From Butyrivibrio hungatei NK4A153 (GTDB lineage Bacteria; Bacillota; Clostridia; Lachnospirales; Lachnospiraceae), in the NCBI RefSeq assembly GCF_000424465.1, contig NZ_KE384198.1, forward strand, positions 1-64,000: a DNA stretch of 64,000 bases. Direction: 5' to 3'. Below are positions 18,656 to 26,493 of the stretch, piece by piece; position 1 is the first letter of the stretch, and each line of letters starts with the position of its first letter. Under the pieces are notes generated by a model. It was not told the origin of the DNA and made no database searches. It saw only the letters and a program-made list of their open reading frames with translations. The translations under genes and the position numbers were made by a program.

Positions 18656-19522
18656 ATGTGGATTGCAAACGGATGGAAAGATTATGAGGTAATTGATACC
18701 TCTTCAGGTGAAAAGCTTGAACGCTGGGGCGACTACATGCTGGTAAGACCCGACCCTCAGGTAATATGGAAAACGGACAAAAAACATTTCGGCTGGAAGA
18801 AATGGAACGGCCACTACCACCGCAGCAACAAAGGCGGTGGCGAATGGGAATTCAGAAATCTTCCCGAAGAATGGACTATTAATTATAAGGAACTTACTTT
18901 TAATCTGAAGCCCTTCAGTTTCAAGCACACAGGGCTTTTCCCCGAGCAGGCTGCAAACTGGGACTGGTTCTCTTCATTAATAAAGGAAGCGAATCGTGAG
19001 ATCAAAGTCTTAAACCTTTTTGCCTACACAGGCGGAGCCACTGTTTCTGCCGCTAAGGCCGGTGCTAAGGTTACACACGTAGACGCAGCCAAGGGTATGG
19101 TAGCTTGGGCAAAAGAAAATGCTGCATCTTCAGGCCTTGCAGATGCACCTATAAGATATCTCGTAGACGACTGTGTAAAATTTGTCGAGCGCGAGATCAG
19201 ACGAGGAAACAAGTACGACGGAATAATCATGGATCCGCCTTCCTACGGAAGAGGCCCCAAGGGTGAGATATGGAAGATTGAAGACTCGGTATTTCCGTTT
19301 ATCGAGCTGACATCGAAGCTTCTGTCGGATAAACCTCTTTTCTTCCTTATAAATTCATACACAACAGGTCTTCAGCCTGCGGTGCTGTCATATATGCTGC
19401 ACACGGTACTCGATCCGATTCATCCGGGTACCATAGAAGCCAATGAGATCGGACTTCCCGTAAAGTCAAACGGACTTGTCCTTCCCTGCGGCGCAAGCGG
19501 ACGTTGGACAGCAAAAAACTAA
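18656..19522 (+). CDS. class I SAM-dependent methyltransferase, RlmI/RlmK-like
   Basis: A 288-residue Rossmann-fold methyltransferase. The SAM-binding motif is VLNLFAYTGGATVSAAKAGA (about 118-137), followed by THVDAAKGMVAWAKENA and the catalytic-type motif IIMDPPSYGRGPKGE (about 190-204). This DPPSYG form is shared with the RlmI/RlmK group of 23S rRNA methyltransferases, but the N-terminal PUA domain of RlmI is missing, so the true target is unknown. It is divergent from rpsJ, with AGAAGGA before the ATG and a TATAAT at 18616-18621. No terminator with a plus-strand T-tract follows. Confidence 0.85.
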   Translation: MWIANGWKDYEVIDTSSGEKLERWGDYMLVRPDPQVIWKTDKKHFGWKKWNGHYHRSNKGGGEWEFRNLPEEWTINYKELTFNLKPFSFKHTGLFPEQAANWDWFSSLIKEANREIKVLNLFAYTGGATVSAAKAGAKVTHVDAAKGMVAWAKENAASSGLADAPIRYLVDDCVKFVEREIRRGNKYDGIIMDPPSYGRGPKGEIWKIEDSVFPFIELTSKLLSDKPLFFLINSYTTGLQPAVLSYMLHTVLDPIHPGTIEANEIGLPVKSNGLVLPCGASGRWTAKN

Positions 19523-19565
19523 GAATCTTACGCAAAGAGTCGCTAAAGTTTTCCGCAAAATACAT

Positions 19566-19618
19566 ATAAAAAGCCACAACCCCCGTAAATGCTCATTTTA
19601 CAAGCGTTACGGGGGTTG
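19566..19618 (-). terminator. terminator after the RelQ-type gene
   Basis: A 12-bp stem CAACCCCCGTAA/TTACGGGGGTTG (19577-19588 with 19607-19618) is followed on the minus strand by TGGCTTTTTA. It separates two convergent genes and may also stop the plus-strand methyltransferase transcript, though the T-tract is on the minus side. Confidence 0.8.
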
Positions 19619-19644
19619 CTATATAAATAAAATCTCCTACTAAA

Positions 19645-20355
19645 TTATTCTTCTTCGCCGTCTATCTTCCGGCGAATCTGTTGCATCCTTAAATCAAGCT
19701 GATTTATCAGATCTGCGCTGAACTTAAGATCGTCGGAAATAACTTCCTGATTGATATTGTCTTTTTTATACTTCATCTTGTGTTCAAGGCTTGCCCAGAA
19801 ATCCATGGCTATTGTCCTGAACTGCACCTCAACTTTCATGTACTCTTTTTCCTGAACAAGAAAGATCGGGACTTCTATTATAAGATGCAGGCTACGGTAG
19901 CCACTCTTCTTAGGCTTGTCGATATAGTCTTTTCTCTGGATCACCCTGATGTCATCCTGATTTGCAAGGCAGTCCGCCAACATATAGATATCGTCCACAA
20001 ACGAGCACACAACTCGTATTCCCGCAACATCAGATATGTACTTATCAATATTTTCAATCGAAAAATCCACGCCCTTGCTGATCAGTTTCTTATATATGCT
20101 AAGAGGTGTCTTGATCCTCATCTTTATCGCTTCAAACGGATTTCTGTTATTCCTCAGAGCCAATTCCTTATTTAATACATCAAGTTTAGTTCGAACTTCC
20201 AATAATGCGCTGTCATACTTCATCATAAGAATTCGAAATTCCTTGACCTGACCTTTCATCTGAAGAAGATTCTCAAGATCTATCAAGCTTACATCATCCC
20301 AATCATCGTTTTTATTGTAGCTGATCTTTGAATAGTCAAAATGCTCTGCTGCCAT
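19645..20355 (-). CDS. relQ: small alarmone synthetase, RelQ/YjbM family
   Basis: Predicted GTP pyrophosphokinase making (p)ppGpp. It is a stand-alone synthetase domain without hydrolase, TGS or ACT domains. Family motifs are ISDVAGIRVVCSFVDDIY, RKDYIDKPKKSGYRSLHLII and VEVQFRTIAMDFWASLEHK. A C-terminal helix (LINQLDLRMQQIRRKI) fits the tetramerising tail of RelQ. The start at 20355 has GTGAG upstream; an ATG at 20373 is also open (242 residues). Single gene with its own terminator; upstream TTGATA, 18 bp, TATAAC on the minus strand is a possible promoter. Confidence 0.92.
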   Translation of the reverse strand: MAAEHFDYSKISYNKNDDWDDVSLIDLENLLQMKGQVKEFRILMMKYDSALLEVRTKLDVLNKELALRNNRNPFEAIKMRIKTPLSIYKKLISKGVDFSIENIDKYISDVAGIRVVCSFVDDIYMLADCLANQDDIRVIQRKDYIDKPKKSGYRSLHLIIEVPIFLVQEKEYMKVEVQFRTIAMDFWASLEHKMKYKKDNINQEVISDDLKFSADLINQLDLRMQQIRRKIDGEEE

Positions 20356-20567
20356 AAAAAAACTCACTTTCATGTAATTCTTATATTGTTAGTATATCAG
20401 CATCCGTTAAACGTTATATGAACGAATTATAAAAATTATCAAAATCTTGTACTTGATTTTTTTATTTGTATTCAAGCGTTTTTACAGGTTTTTTAGAAAA
20501 AAAGAAAAAGTCCCTGCTCCACATTATATCATGAAGCAAAGACTCATAAATCAAAGAAGTTTGCTAT

Positions 20568-20858
20568 TTACATGAGCTCCCGTATCACGCATTTATCCCA
20601 ACATGCCATAAACATTGCAAATCCTACCATTAAAAACATGATCAATATGGCCGCCTTGTCATAAACCACTTTATTCTTCTCAAAGCTCGAGACAAGTATC
20701 TCAACACCTACCCCTATAAGTATGATAGGCCACAGCCTTATTATCGTCGTTATATCAAAAAAGTTCCAAAATACATTCAGTATAAATGCGACTCCAAAAA
20801 CTATAAGAGTAATACCTGCAGTTATAGTACCAACTCTATGCATGCTTGCTGTCTCCAT
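20568..20858 (-). CDS. small membrane protein, LiaI/LiaF-type transmembrane domain
   Basis: A 96-residue protein with three to four hydrophobic helices. The sequence HRVGTITAGITLIVFGVAFI, RLWPIILIGVGVEILV resembles the LiaI-LiaF/DUF5668 membrane domain found in envelope-stress operons. It is the last gene of a four-gene operon headed by an ECF sigma factor, which fits a role in the same stress response. Function is not established. Confidence 0.7.
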   Translation of the reverse strand: METASMHRVGTITAGITLIVFGVAFILNVFWNFFDITTIIRLWPIILIGVGVEILVSSFEKNKVVYDKAAILIMFLMVGFAMFMACWDKCVIRELM

Positions 20859-20901
20859 CTTTTACCTCCCACTCAGAATAATCTCCATCTTCAAAATCAG
20901 G

Positions 20902-21465
20902 TTATTCCTGCTCTGCATCAGACGTAATTCCAAGTTCTTTCTTTTTTCCTTTGATAAGTTTAATTCCCGCATAAATGAATATCACCGCAATAGCCAATCT
21001 AGGTATGCTATTCATCACACTTCGAAAGCTAAACCAAAATTCCTCAGAGAAATAGCGAATGAAAATTTTCCGAAGAAGTTCTAACAAACTGTCCCATATT
21101 GTACATGCTCCTATCAATATAAGCGCTATTGCCGTAGCTCTGCGAAGTTTTTCTTCTTTGATCGTGAATTCTTTTGGAAGTCCAAATTCCGTCCAAATGT
21201 ATTTGTCTTCCAACTTCATCAGTATATCCCCGTTTAATCTGTACAAGTTCCAAGCATGAAAAAAAGCATAAAACCAGATTACTACCAACAATCCATATGC
21301 AACTGCCGAAATGAATGAATAATCATACATTGAAACCAAACATACCATTACAAACGTTGCCAGTAAAGACACTCCGTTCTTCATAAATCCCATATACATC
21401 TCTACCGCCCCGGGTATAAACGAAAAGCAAAAAACAAAAAAGCCGTTTCTTTTCTTATATTCCAT
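20902..21465 (-). CDS. polytopic membrane protein of the ECF operon
   Basis: About 188 residues with four to five hydrophobic segments. The first part (residues 8-60) is a pair of helices, then a charged cytoplasmic stretch (LEDKYIWTEFGLPKEFTIKE), then two more helices with GACTIWDSLLELL and IPRLAIAVIFIYAGIKLIKG. I do not recognise a family. The start is taken at the second of two adjacent ATGs (21465), spaced correctly from GGAGG and overlapping the anti-sigma gene by 11 bases; the frame is open from 21486. Confidence 0.75.
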   Translation of the reverse strand: MEYKKRNGFFVFCFSFIPGAVEMYMGFMKNGVSLLATFVMVCLVSMYDYSFISAVAYGLLVVIWFYAFFHAWNLYRLNGDILMKLEDKYIWTEFGLPKEFTIKEEKLRRATAIALILIGACTIWDSLLELLRKIFIRYFSEEFWFSFRSVMNSIPRLAIAVIFIYAGIKLIKGKKKELGITSDAEQE

Positions 21466-21919
21466 CATCTTCCTCCATATCACCAATAAAAATGTTGTTT
21501 ATTTTTCTTTCTATCTTTTCTTTTTTCTGTATCAAATGTTCACGAAAACCTTTTTCGTTTAACTCCTCATCGCAGTTCTTGCTTTCTTTTCTCACAAAAA
21601 GCTCTTCTTTCAAAGATATATCTCTTTGAGAAACGATCTTTTCCATAAAAGAAACATATCTATTTGCAGCAGAAACGCAAGGAACTATGAACATTACCGC
21701 TATTGCTGCAGCAACGGCGAGAGCCACTTTCAGGCTGTATAATCTGTATTCGATTATCTTTTGTTTTTTGGTTTTCGCGATGTTGCCGGACTTACTTAAA
21801 GCACTGATCTCATCAAGCACTTTTTTCTGAAGATCCACGGGCGCTTCAGCCATGTCATTAAGCTCAACATCGGAAATAAGCTTTTGTAATTCTTCATCAC
21901 TCAGATATTCATGACTCAT
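21455..21919 (-). CDS. putative anti-sigma factor, single-span membrane protein
   Basis: A 154-residue protein. The N-terminal cytoplasmic part begins MSHEYLSDEELQKLISDVEL, an acidic helical opening common in anti-sigma proteins. One membrane helix is at about 69-85 (LKVALAVAAAIAVMFIVPCV). The extracytoplasmic part is highly charged (KKEKIERKI). It overlaps the sigma gene by four bases (ATGA), the classical coupling for a sigma/anti-sigma pair. No zinc HxxxCxxC motif is seen. The role is inferred from context. Confidence 0.7.
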   Translation of the reverse strand: MSHEYLSDEELQKLISDVELNDMAEAPVDLQKKVLDEISALSKSGNIAKTKKQKIIEYRLYSLKVALAVAAAIAVMFIVPCVSAANRYVSFMEKIVSQRDISLKEELFVRKESKNCDEELNEKGFREHLIQKKEKIERKINNIFIGDMEEDDGI

Positions 21920-22467
21920 GTCAGCAGTTCCTCCTTCCTGATTATTTTCTTTAGCATCTCGCGGGCTCTGTAGATGTGGGACTGTGTCGTCTTAAGAGGT
22001 ATCCCTTTCTCAAGACTTATCTCTTTTGCAGTCTTTCCTTGAATAAAATGCCCGACTGCCGCAGATCTGTACGGCTCATCAAGTTCATTACACCGGTCAA
22101 AAAATCTTTTCTCCACATCCCGTGCTATATACGTTTCAAGCGGCCCGTCCCTGCCGGCGTCCATGGAAGCTTCAAGCTCATCGTCGGTCGAAGCCACCTC
22201 GCGCATCTTGCTACTTCTTAGGTAGTCGATGCATTTGTTACTCGCGATCCTGCATATCCACGCTTTTTCATCGCATCCGTCAAAATCCTCAAGATGCCGA
22301 TATGCGGAAATAAACGTTTCCTGCGTAATATCCTCCGCAGTAAAGTGGTCACCGGTAAGCTTAAGGCACACCGAAAAGACCAGATTCTTGTACCGGTCCA
22401 TGAGCTGTATTAACTTTTCTCTCGAATCGATCTTCCCCAAACTTTTCTCCTGTTTTTCTCTCTTCAT
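21916..22467 (-). CDS. ECF-type RNA polymerase sigma factor
   Basis: A 183-residue sigma-70 family member. Region 2 contains LIQLMDRYKNLVFSVCLKLT, DITQETFISAYRHL and WICRIASNKCIDYLR. Region 4 is a helix-turn-helix: GKTAKEISLEKGIPLKTTQS then HIYRAREMLKKII. Regions 1.1 and 3 are missing, as expected for an extracytoplasmic function factor. It heads the operon with its anti-sigma and two membrane proteins, so it probably controls a cell-envelope response and itself. Confidence 0.93.
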   Translation of the reverse strand: MKREKQEKSLGKIDSREKLIQLMDRYKNLVFSVCLKLTGDHFTAEDITQETFISAYRHLEDFDGCDEKAWICRIASNKCIDYLRSSKMREVASTDDELEASMDAGRDGPLETYIARDVEKRFFDRCNELDEPYRSAAVGHFIQGKTAKEISLEKGIPLKTTQSHIYRAREMLKKIIRKEELLT

Positions 22468-22488
22468 TTAATATAACGATACGCATGC

Positions 22489-22532
22489 AAAAAAGTCTGC
22501 AAAAAAATATAAAAATTTTGCAGACTTTTTTT
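22489..22532 (-). terminator. terminator after the solute-binding lipoprotein
   Basis: A 15-bp stem (AAAAAGTCTGCAAAA with TTTTGCAGACTTTTT) with T-tracts on both sides; on the minus strand TTTTTT follows the arm. It lies 25 bp from the lipoprotein stop and only 22 bp before the ECF sigma start, so the sigma promoter must overlap or sit inside it. Confidence 0.88.
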
Positions 22533-22556
22533 AAACTTCTAAATCAAGTTCTCAGA

Positions 22557-24800
22557 TCAACTGTTTTCGGCAATATAATTGCTGATTCTGTTCTGTATGA
22601 TATCTCCGACTTGTTCCGCCGTTTTCTTTCCCTTAAAGAATGCTGAAGCCTCTTCTAAAATTATATCCGAAACCTGCATATCATATCCGACGTTTGTATT
22701 TATTGAAACAGCATAATCATAGAACTTCTTTATATCCTCCTCTGACAGCGGTTCTAATTTTACATCTTTGCCGCTCAAAGGATCGTACGTTTGCGCATTG
22801 GTGTTGCTATCGCTTATCTCACCTGTAGCTTCCCGTAACTCTTCTTCAAACTTGGGCTTTACCGTAGAGAAGCCTCCACTTGATTCTTTATCCGAAGTCA
22901 TAAGTTCCCTGATAAGATCGTAGATAACATCCGCATGCTCCGTCTTGCTGTTTACGCCAAATGTAGTTGTGCTTACCGCAGCCATGTTTTTACCAAGGTT
23001 ATTTGGACATCCGACCAATTCAACATCATCTCTGAATATATACTGCTTGAGCTTTGCATATTCCCATATATTTCTAAAATCTGTGGCGTAGAAAATCCCT
23101 TTTCCTCCGGCATATTCTGCCTCAAGCTCGTCCTCCATTACAACATCAACCGGTTCATCATCGGGAAACTTATTTGCAAAATTCAAAAACTCTGCAAACT
23201 CAGGCGTATTGAAATTACACTTTTTATTCTTGAGGTCAAAAAACTCATCTCCGTAGAGCATCCAGAAATATGAGCAGACGTATGTTCTGTTTTGATATGA
23301 ACCAAACGCTGTTTTATAATCCACGCCTTTACTATTTATCAGCTCGTCGCAGTCCTTGTATGTCAAAGATTTTTTTCCCTTCGCGTACTCGGATTTAACT
23401 GCATATGTACTAATTTTGAACGTTGGCATAAATGTATAGGTCTTGCCATTGAACTTCATCATCTCCGCTATGTTCGGAAGGATTTCTATATCGCTCAAAG
23501 GGCCTCCGTTTTCAAAAGCAGGAGTTAAATCAAGAAGTATTCCTTTATCGGCATATTTTCTGACAGATGCTTCGCTTCCCGAAAAGCAGATGATATCGGC
23601 CGCTTTGCCTGCTGTAATATCAAGATTAAACTGCTTTTCACATTGTTTATAGTCATCGTAAAACTCGCTGTAATCCAATATCTTTATCGCATACTTATCG
23701 CTTGATCTGTTAAATTTCATGATCTGGCTCGCAATATCACAATCCACATACATACCGGATAAGGTAATAACGGTCTTATCTGCAACATCTTCAGGATTTA
23801 CTTTGGATAGTTTCACAAGAGTGTTTACCCCACTGTCACCTTCTACAGTATCAGCGATTATTTCTTTTTCATTTACTGCAACAAAACCCTCCTGTGACAT
23901 CATATCGTCGCTATTGATTGATGAATCCCTGTAATCAAGAAGTTTTACAAGCTTGTCCGCCCCGGTATCACATTTATATACCCCATAGGAATCACCCGCA
24001 TACAGATTACCGTTTTCATCGTCAAAAAAGTTATAGTAACTGTGCTCCTGGAAATCTCCAAGCTTCTTTTCCACTTTCTTGCTGTCTACGTCAACTATCA
24101 CAAATGACTGGGCGTAAAGCTTATTATAATAATTTATAAACAGCTTATTGTCCGCAAGTTCGACCATATTTAAGATTCCACCCATACCACTCATGACTTT
24201 TTTATCAACAAGCTCTTTCAGACCATTCTGCTCATCATAGGTCTTAACGCCGTCCTCTGTTCCGCATAAAAGTCCGTATTTGTCACTCCACTCAAGGCAT
24301 CTAAAGTAGAACGGATCGTCCGCAAACTCTTCGGAAAGGTCGAACTTGTAAGCTATTTCACCTGTGGGAGTGATTTTTTCAAGGAACGCGCTATAATCAT
24401 CCCCACCTTTGTGTTCTTTATAAACAAGATATGCATTTCCTTCATTATCAAAAGTGCCAATAGTTATGTAATCTTCCTTTTTGCCACCGAAATCGCAGGA
24501 ATTAACCTCAGATCCGTCAGGGTTAAAAGAAAGATATTTAAACCCTCTGTCTCCGATTTCCGCTTCGCAGATAGCCACTACCTTGCCTTCGCTTCGGCCG
24601 AGAACACACACCTTTTCTCCTTCGCCAAGGATTCCCGGAAAATCTTCCTGCTTAAAGATGCAGTTCTTATCAATCTGTTTTACCTGCGCAAAATCCTCTT
24701 CCGTGATCTTCTTTTTGCCGCAACCGGTAAATGATGTTATGCAAAGAGTAAACGCAAGAATTATGCTTGTTGTTTTCCCTATAATATTTCTTTTTCTCAT
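22557..24800 (-). CDS. large lipoprotein with extracellular solute-binding domain
   Basis: A 747-residue predicted lipoprotein: signal peptide with basic start (MRKRN), hydrophobic core and lipobox TSFTGC (Cys at about 27). The first 330 residues look like repeated beta strands of a propeller-like domain (GRSEGKVVAICEAEIGDRGF, GTFDNEGNAYLVYKEHKGG). The second half resembles family 1 ABC solute-binding proteins: QFNLDITAGKAADIICFSG, YADKGILLDLTPAFENGG, MKFNGKTYTFMPTFKISTYA. No permease or ATPase gene is adjacent, so it is an orphan binding protein or acts with a distant transporter. It is preceded by an unusual long leader and followed by its own terminator. Confidence 0.8.
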   Translation of the reverse strand: MRKRNIIGKTTSIILAFTLCITSFTGCGKKKITEEDFAQVKQIDKNCIFKQEDFPGILGEGEKVCVLGRSEGKVVAICEAEIGDRGFKYLSFNPDGSEVNSCDFGGKKEDYITIGTFDNEGNAYLVYKEHKGGDDYSAFLEKITPTGEIAYKFDLSEEFADDPFYFRCLEWSDKYGLLCGTEDGVKTYDEQNGLKELVDKKVMSGMGGILNMVELADNKLFINYYNKLYAQSFVIVDVDSKKVEKKLGDFQEHSYYNFFDDENGNLYAGDSYGVYKCDTGADKLVKLLDYRDSSINSDDMMSQEGFVAVNEKEIIADTVEGDSGVNTLVKLSKVNPEDVADKTVITLSGMYVDCDIASQIMKFNRSSDKYAIKILDYSEFYDDYKQCEKQFNLDITAGKAADIICFSGSEASVRKYADKGILLDLTPAFENGGPLSDIEILPNIAEMMKFNGKTYTFMPTFKISTYAVKSEYAKGKKSLTYKDCDELINSKGVDYKTAFGSYQNRTYVCSYFWMLYGDEFFDLKNKKCNFNTPEFAEFLNFANKFPDDEPVDVVMEDELEAEYAGGKGIFYATDFRNIWEYAKLKQYIFRDDVELVGCPNNLGKNMAAVSTTTFGVNSKTEHADVIYDLIRELMTSDKESSGGFSTVKPKFEEELREATGEISDSNTNAQTYDPLSGKDVKLEPLSEEDIKKFYDYAVSINTNVGYDMQVSDIILEEASAFFKGKKTAEQVGDIIQNRISNYIAENS

Positions 24801-25090
24801 CTTTTCTCTCCATTCTGTCGACGATTCGCATCATCTTATATGTGCCCGCCGCAACCTATGGGCTGCGGTGTGTGGGCGGTTATTGTTCTATGTGGTTGTA
24901 CGTTGTGGTGAAGTAACACGTGGCGTGATGCAGTCCATTGTAGTGGTGTGCTTGCGATGTAGTCGCATGTAACGGTATGCTGCGTGTTGTTGCATCGCTA
25001 TACGTGACATAATGTCACTCGCCGGTGCATAGCTGCATATAGCGTAATGTCGCACGCTGTATTACTGTATTAGTCGCTTAGTACAATAAT
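24801..25090 (-). promoter_or_regulatory. long GC-skewed leader of the lipoprotein gene
   Basis: A roughly 290-bp stretch without a coding frame, different in texture from its surroundings (many GTG/TGC-type short words). On the minus strand it has several small hairpins: GTGACAT/TATGTCAC, TGCGA/TCGCA, and CCGCAGCC-CATA-GGTTGCGG close to the gene. A 5' untranslated control region is likely; I do not recognise a riboswitch class. Confidence 0.4.
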
Positions 25091-25120
25091 ACAATAACTC
25101 CGGAGAGAGGGATTTGTCAA
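25091..25120 (-). promoter_or_regulatory. promoter candidate for the solute-binding lipoprotein
   Basis: On the minus strand TTGACA (25115-25120), an 18-bp spacer and TATTGT. The -35 is perfect and the -10 is weak. It lies between the 74-bp repeat array and the long leader. Confidence 0.4.
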
Positions 25121-25186
25121 TATGTGAATTGTGAAATTATGTGGAAAGGGGATTGGGGACGGGAAGCTATGGAGAGGTGTTGCCAG

Positions 25187-25606
25187 AGATGTATGGCCCA
25201 AATGCAATGTTTTACTTTATGGGACTATGATTGAGTGTTTTATCAGGATTGACTTTTCGAAGATGAATGGCCCAAAAGGGATATTTTATCTTGTAGGGCC
25301 ATGCTGAAATGTTTTATTTTATTCAAATATTTTAAAAAACATAGTCCCAGTGGTTGATTCTATCTTGTAGGACCATGCTGATATATATTATTGGATTCAA
25401 ATATTATAAAAAGCATAGTCCCAGTGGTTGATTCTATCCTGTAGGACCATGCTGATATATATTATTGGATTCAAATATTATAAAAAGCATGGTCCCAGTG
25501 GTTGATTCTATCCTGTAGGACCATGCTGATATATATTATTGGATTCAAATATTATAAAAAGCATGGTCCCAGTGGTTGATTCTATCCTGTAGGACCATGC
25601 AGGCAG
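25187..25606. repeat. tandem array of 74-bp palindromic units
   Basis: Anchors (GGACCATGC or variants) recur exactly every 74 bp at 25222, 25296, 25370, 25444, 25518 and 25592, with a partial unit before 25222. The units starting at 25370, 25444 and 25518 differ by a single base; the two on the left are more diverged. Each late unit holds an inverted repeat GGACCATGCT ... AGCATGGTCC (10 bp, loop about 32 bp), and the junction between units gives a second GGTCC ... GGACC pairing. There is no open reading frame across the units and no variable spacers. The array fills the space between a HAD-protein stop codon and the lipoprotein promoter. Confidence 0.95.
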
Positions 25607-25619
25607 ATTTATTCTGCAT

Positions 25620-26189
25620 TTAAAGCTTTAAAATGTTCAGGGCTCTTCTTACATCTTCATGTGTGAGCCCAACGTTTGGATCAGGCTTTACCTGATGCCT
25701 TGCTATCAAGCCGTTATGAAGTTCCAGGTCATCAAGAACAAGCCAATTTGCCGGAAAATCTGCATCTTTAGAAGTTTCATCGATTTTGAAAGTTTCATCA
25801 TTTGATGAGAAGTCACTATTTGCGGAAGCTATGTTCTCTTTCAGCCATAGGAGGATTTCTTCAGCCTTAACAAGGCTGAACTTCTTGCTCTTTCTTATTT
25901 CTTCGGTGGTAAGATCGGGTGTTACGCCGTCAAGCCTGATGCCCTCTTGAGCCATCACTGTGATCAAGTGCTCTGCTTCAGGCCTTAGTGGTTTAAGATT
26001 CTCGTCGAACCAGAAACGCCATCCTGAGTGAAGGATCAGCTTTGCATCCGCCTTCTTTATAAGCTCCGCCAAGAGCCTCACCGCGCCTGCATCTACAAGC
26101 CTTCCGTCACTTATTTCGCGCTGATGCTCCTCATCCCAGAACTTTGAATTCAAGACTCCGTCTATATCAAGAAATATTATGTTTTGCAT
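25620..26189 (-). CDS. HAD-like phosphatase domain protein
   Basis: A 189-residue protein resembling the HAD domain family found alone or in 'Swiss Army Knife' RNA-repair proteins. The catalytic loop is FLDIDGVLNS (DxD at residues 7-9), motif II-like Ser in LILHSGWRFW, and the late acidic motif in WLVLDDLELHNGL. The middle segment (about 118-145, Ser/Asp/Glu-rich) looks like a low-complexity insertion. It could be a nucleotidase or end-healing phosphatase; the substrate is unknown. Single gene with TATAAT upstream at 26313-26318 on the minus strand; the 74-bp repeat array begins right after its stop. Confidence 0.75.
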   Translation of the reverse strand: MQNIIFLDIDGVLNSKFWDEEHQREISDGRLVDAGAVRLLAELIKKADAKLILHSGWRFWFDENLKPLRPEAEHLITVMAQEGIRLDGVTPDLTTEEIRKSKKFSLVKAEEILLWLKENIASANSDFSSNDETFKIDETSKDADFPANWLVLDDLELHNGLIARHQVKPDPNVGLTHEDVRRALNILKL

Positions 26190-26493
26190 GATGTTCCTCC
26201 GTTATGTGGGTTGTGATTCTGTTATTTGTTTGGCAGGTTTTTGGGTTAATGAGCGCTCGCCATAACTTTCCTAATAGGAAACTTTTCTTTTCTCAGCACA
26301 TACAAACGGTGTATTATACTCTCCCGCGCATTCCCTTACACTGAAACTATAGATAAGGGCACATGTATGTTGCATACTTGCTGAATAACCGCGCAACTAA
26401 CTAAACAACAGAACAAGGCTTGCAATCAATTCTACTTCAATACACATTAAGCCAACAGTCAGCAAAACAATGCGTCACAAGGGAGAACCAATA
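26190..26493. other. divergent intergenic region, HAD gene / MFS gene
   Basis: About 300 bp between two divergent genes. It contains a TTTCCT-AAT-AGGAAA palindrome near 26266 and a minus-strand TATAAT at 26313-26318. I see no convincing plus-strand promoter for the exporter and no RNA gene. Confidence 0.4.

Noticed and set aside
25187-25606. CRISPR array
   Set aside because: Units are contiguous 74-bp repeats with no unique spacers and no cas genes nearby.
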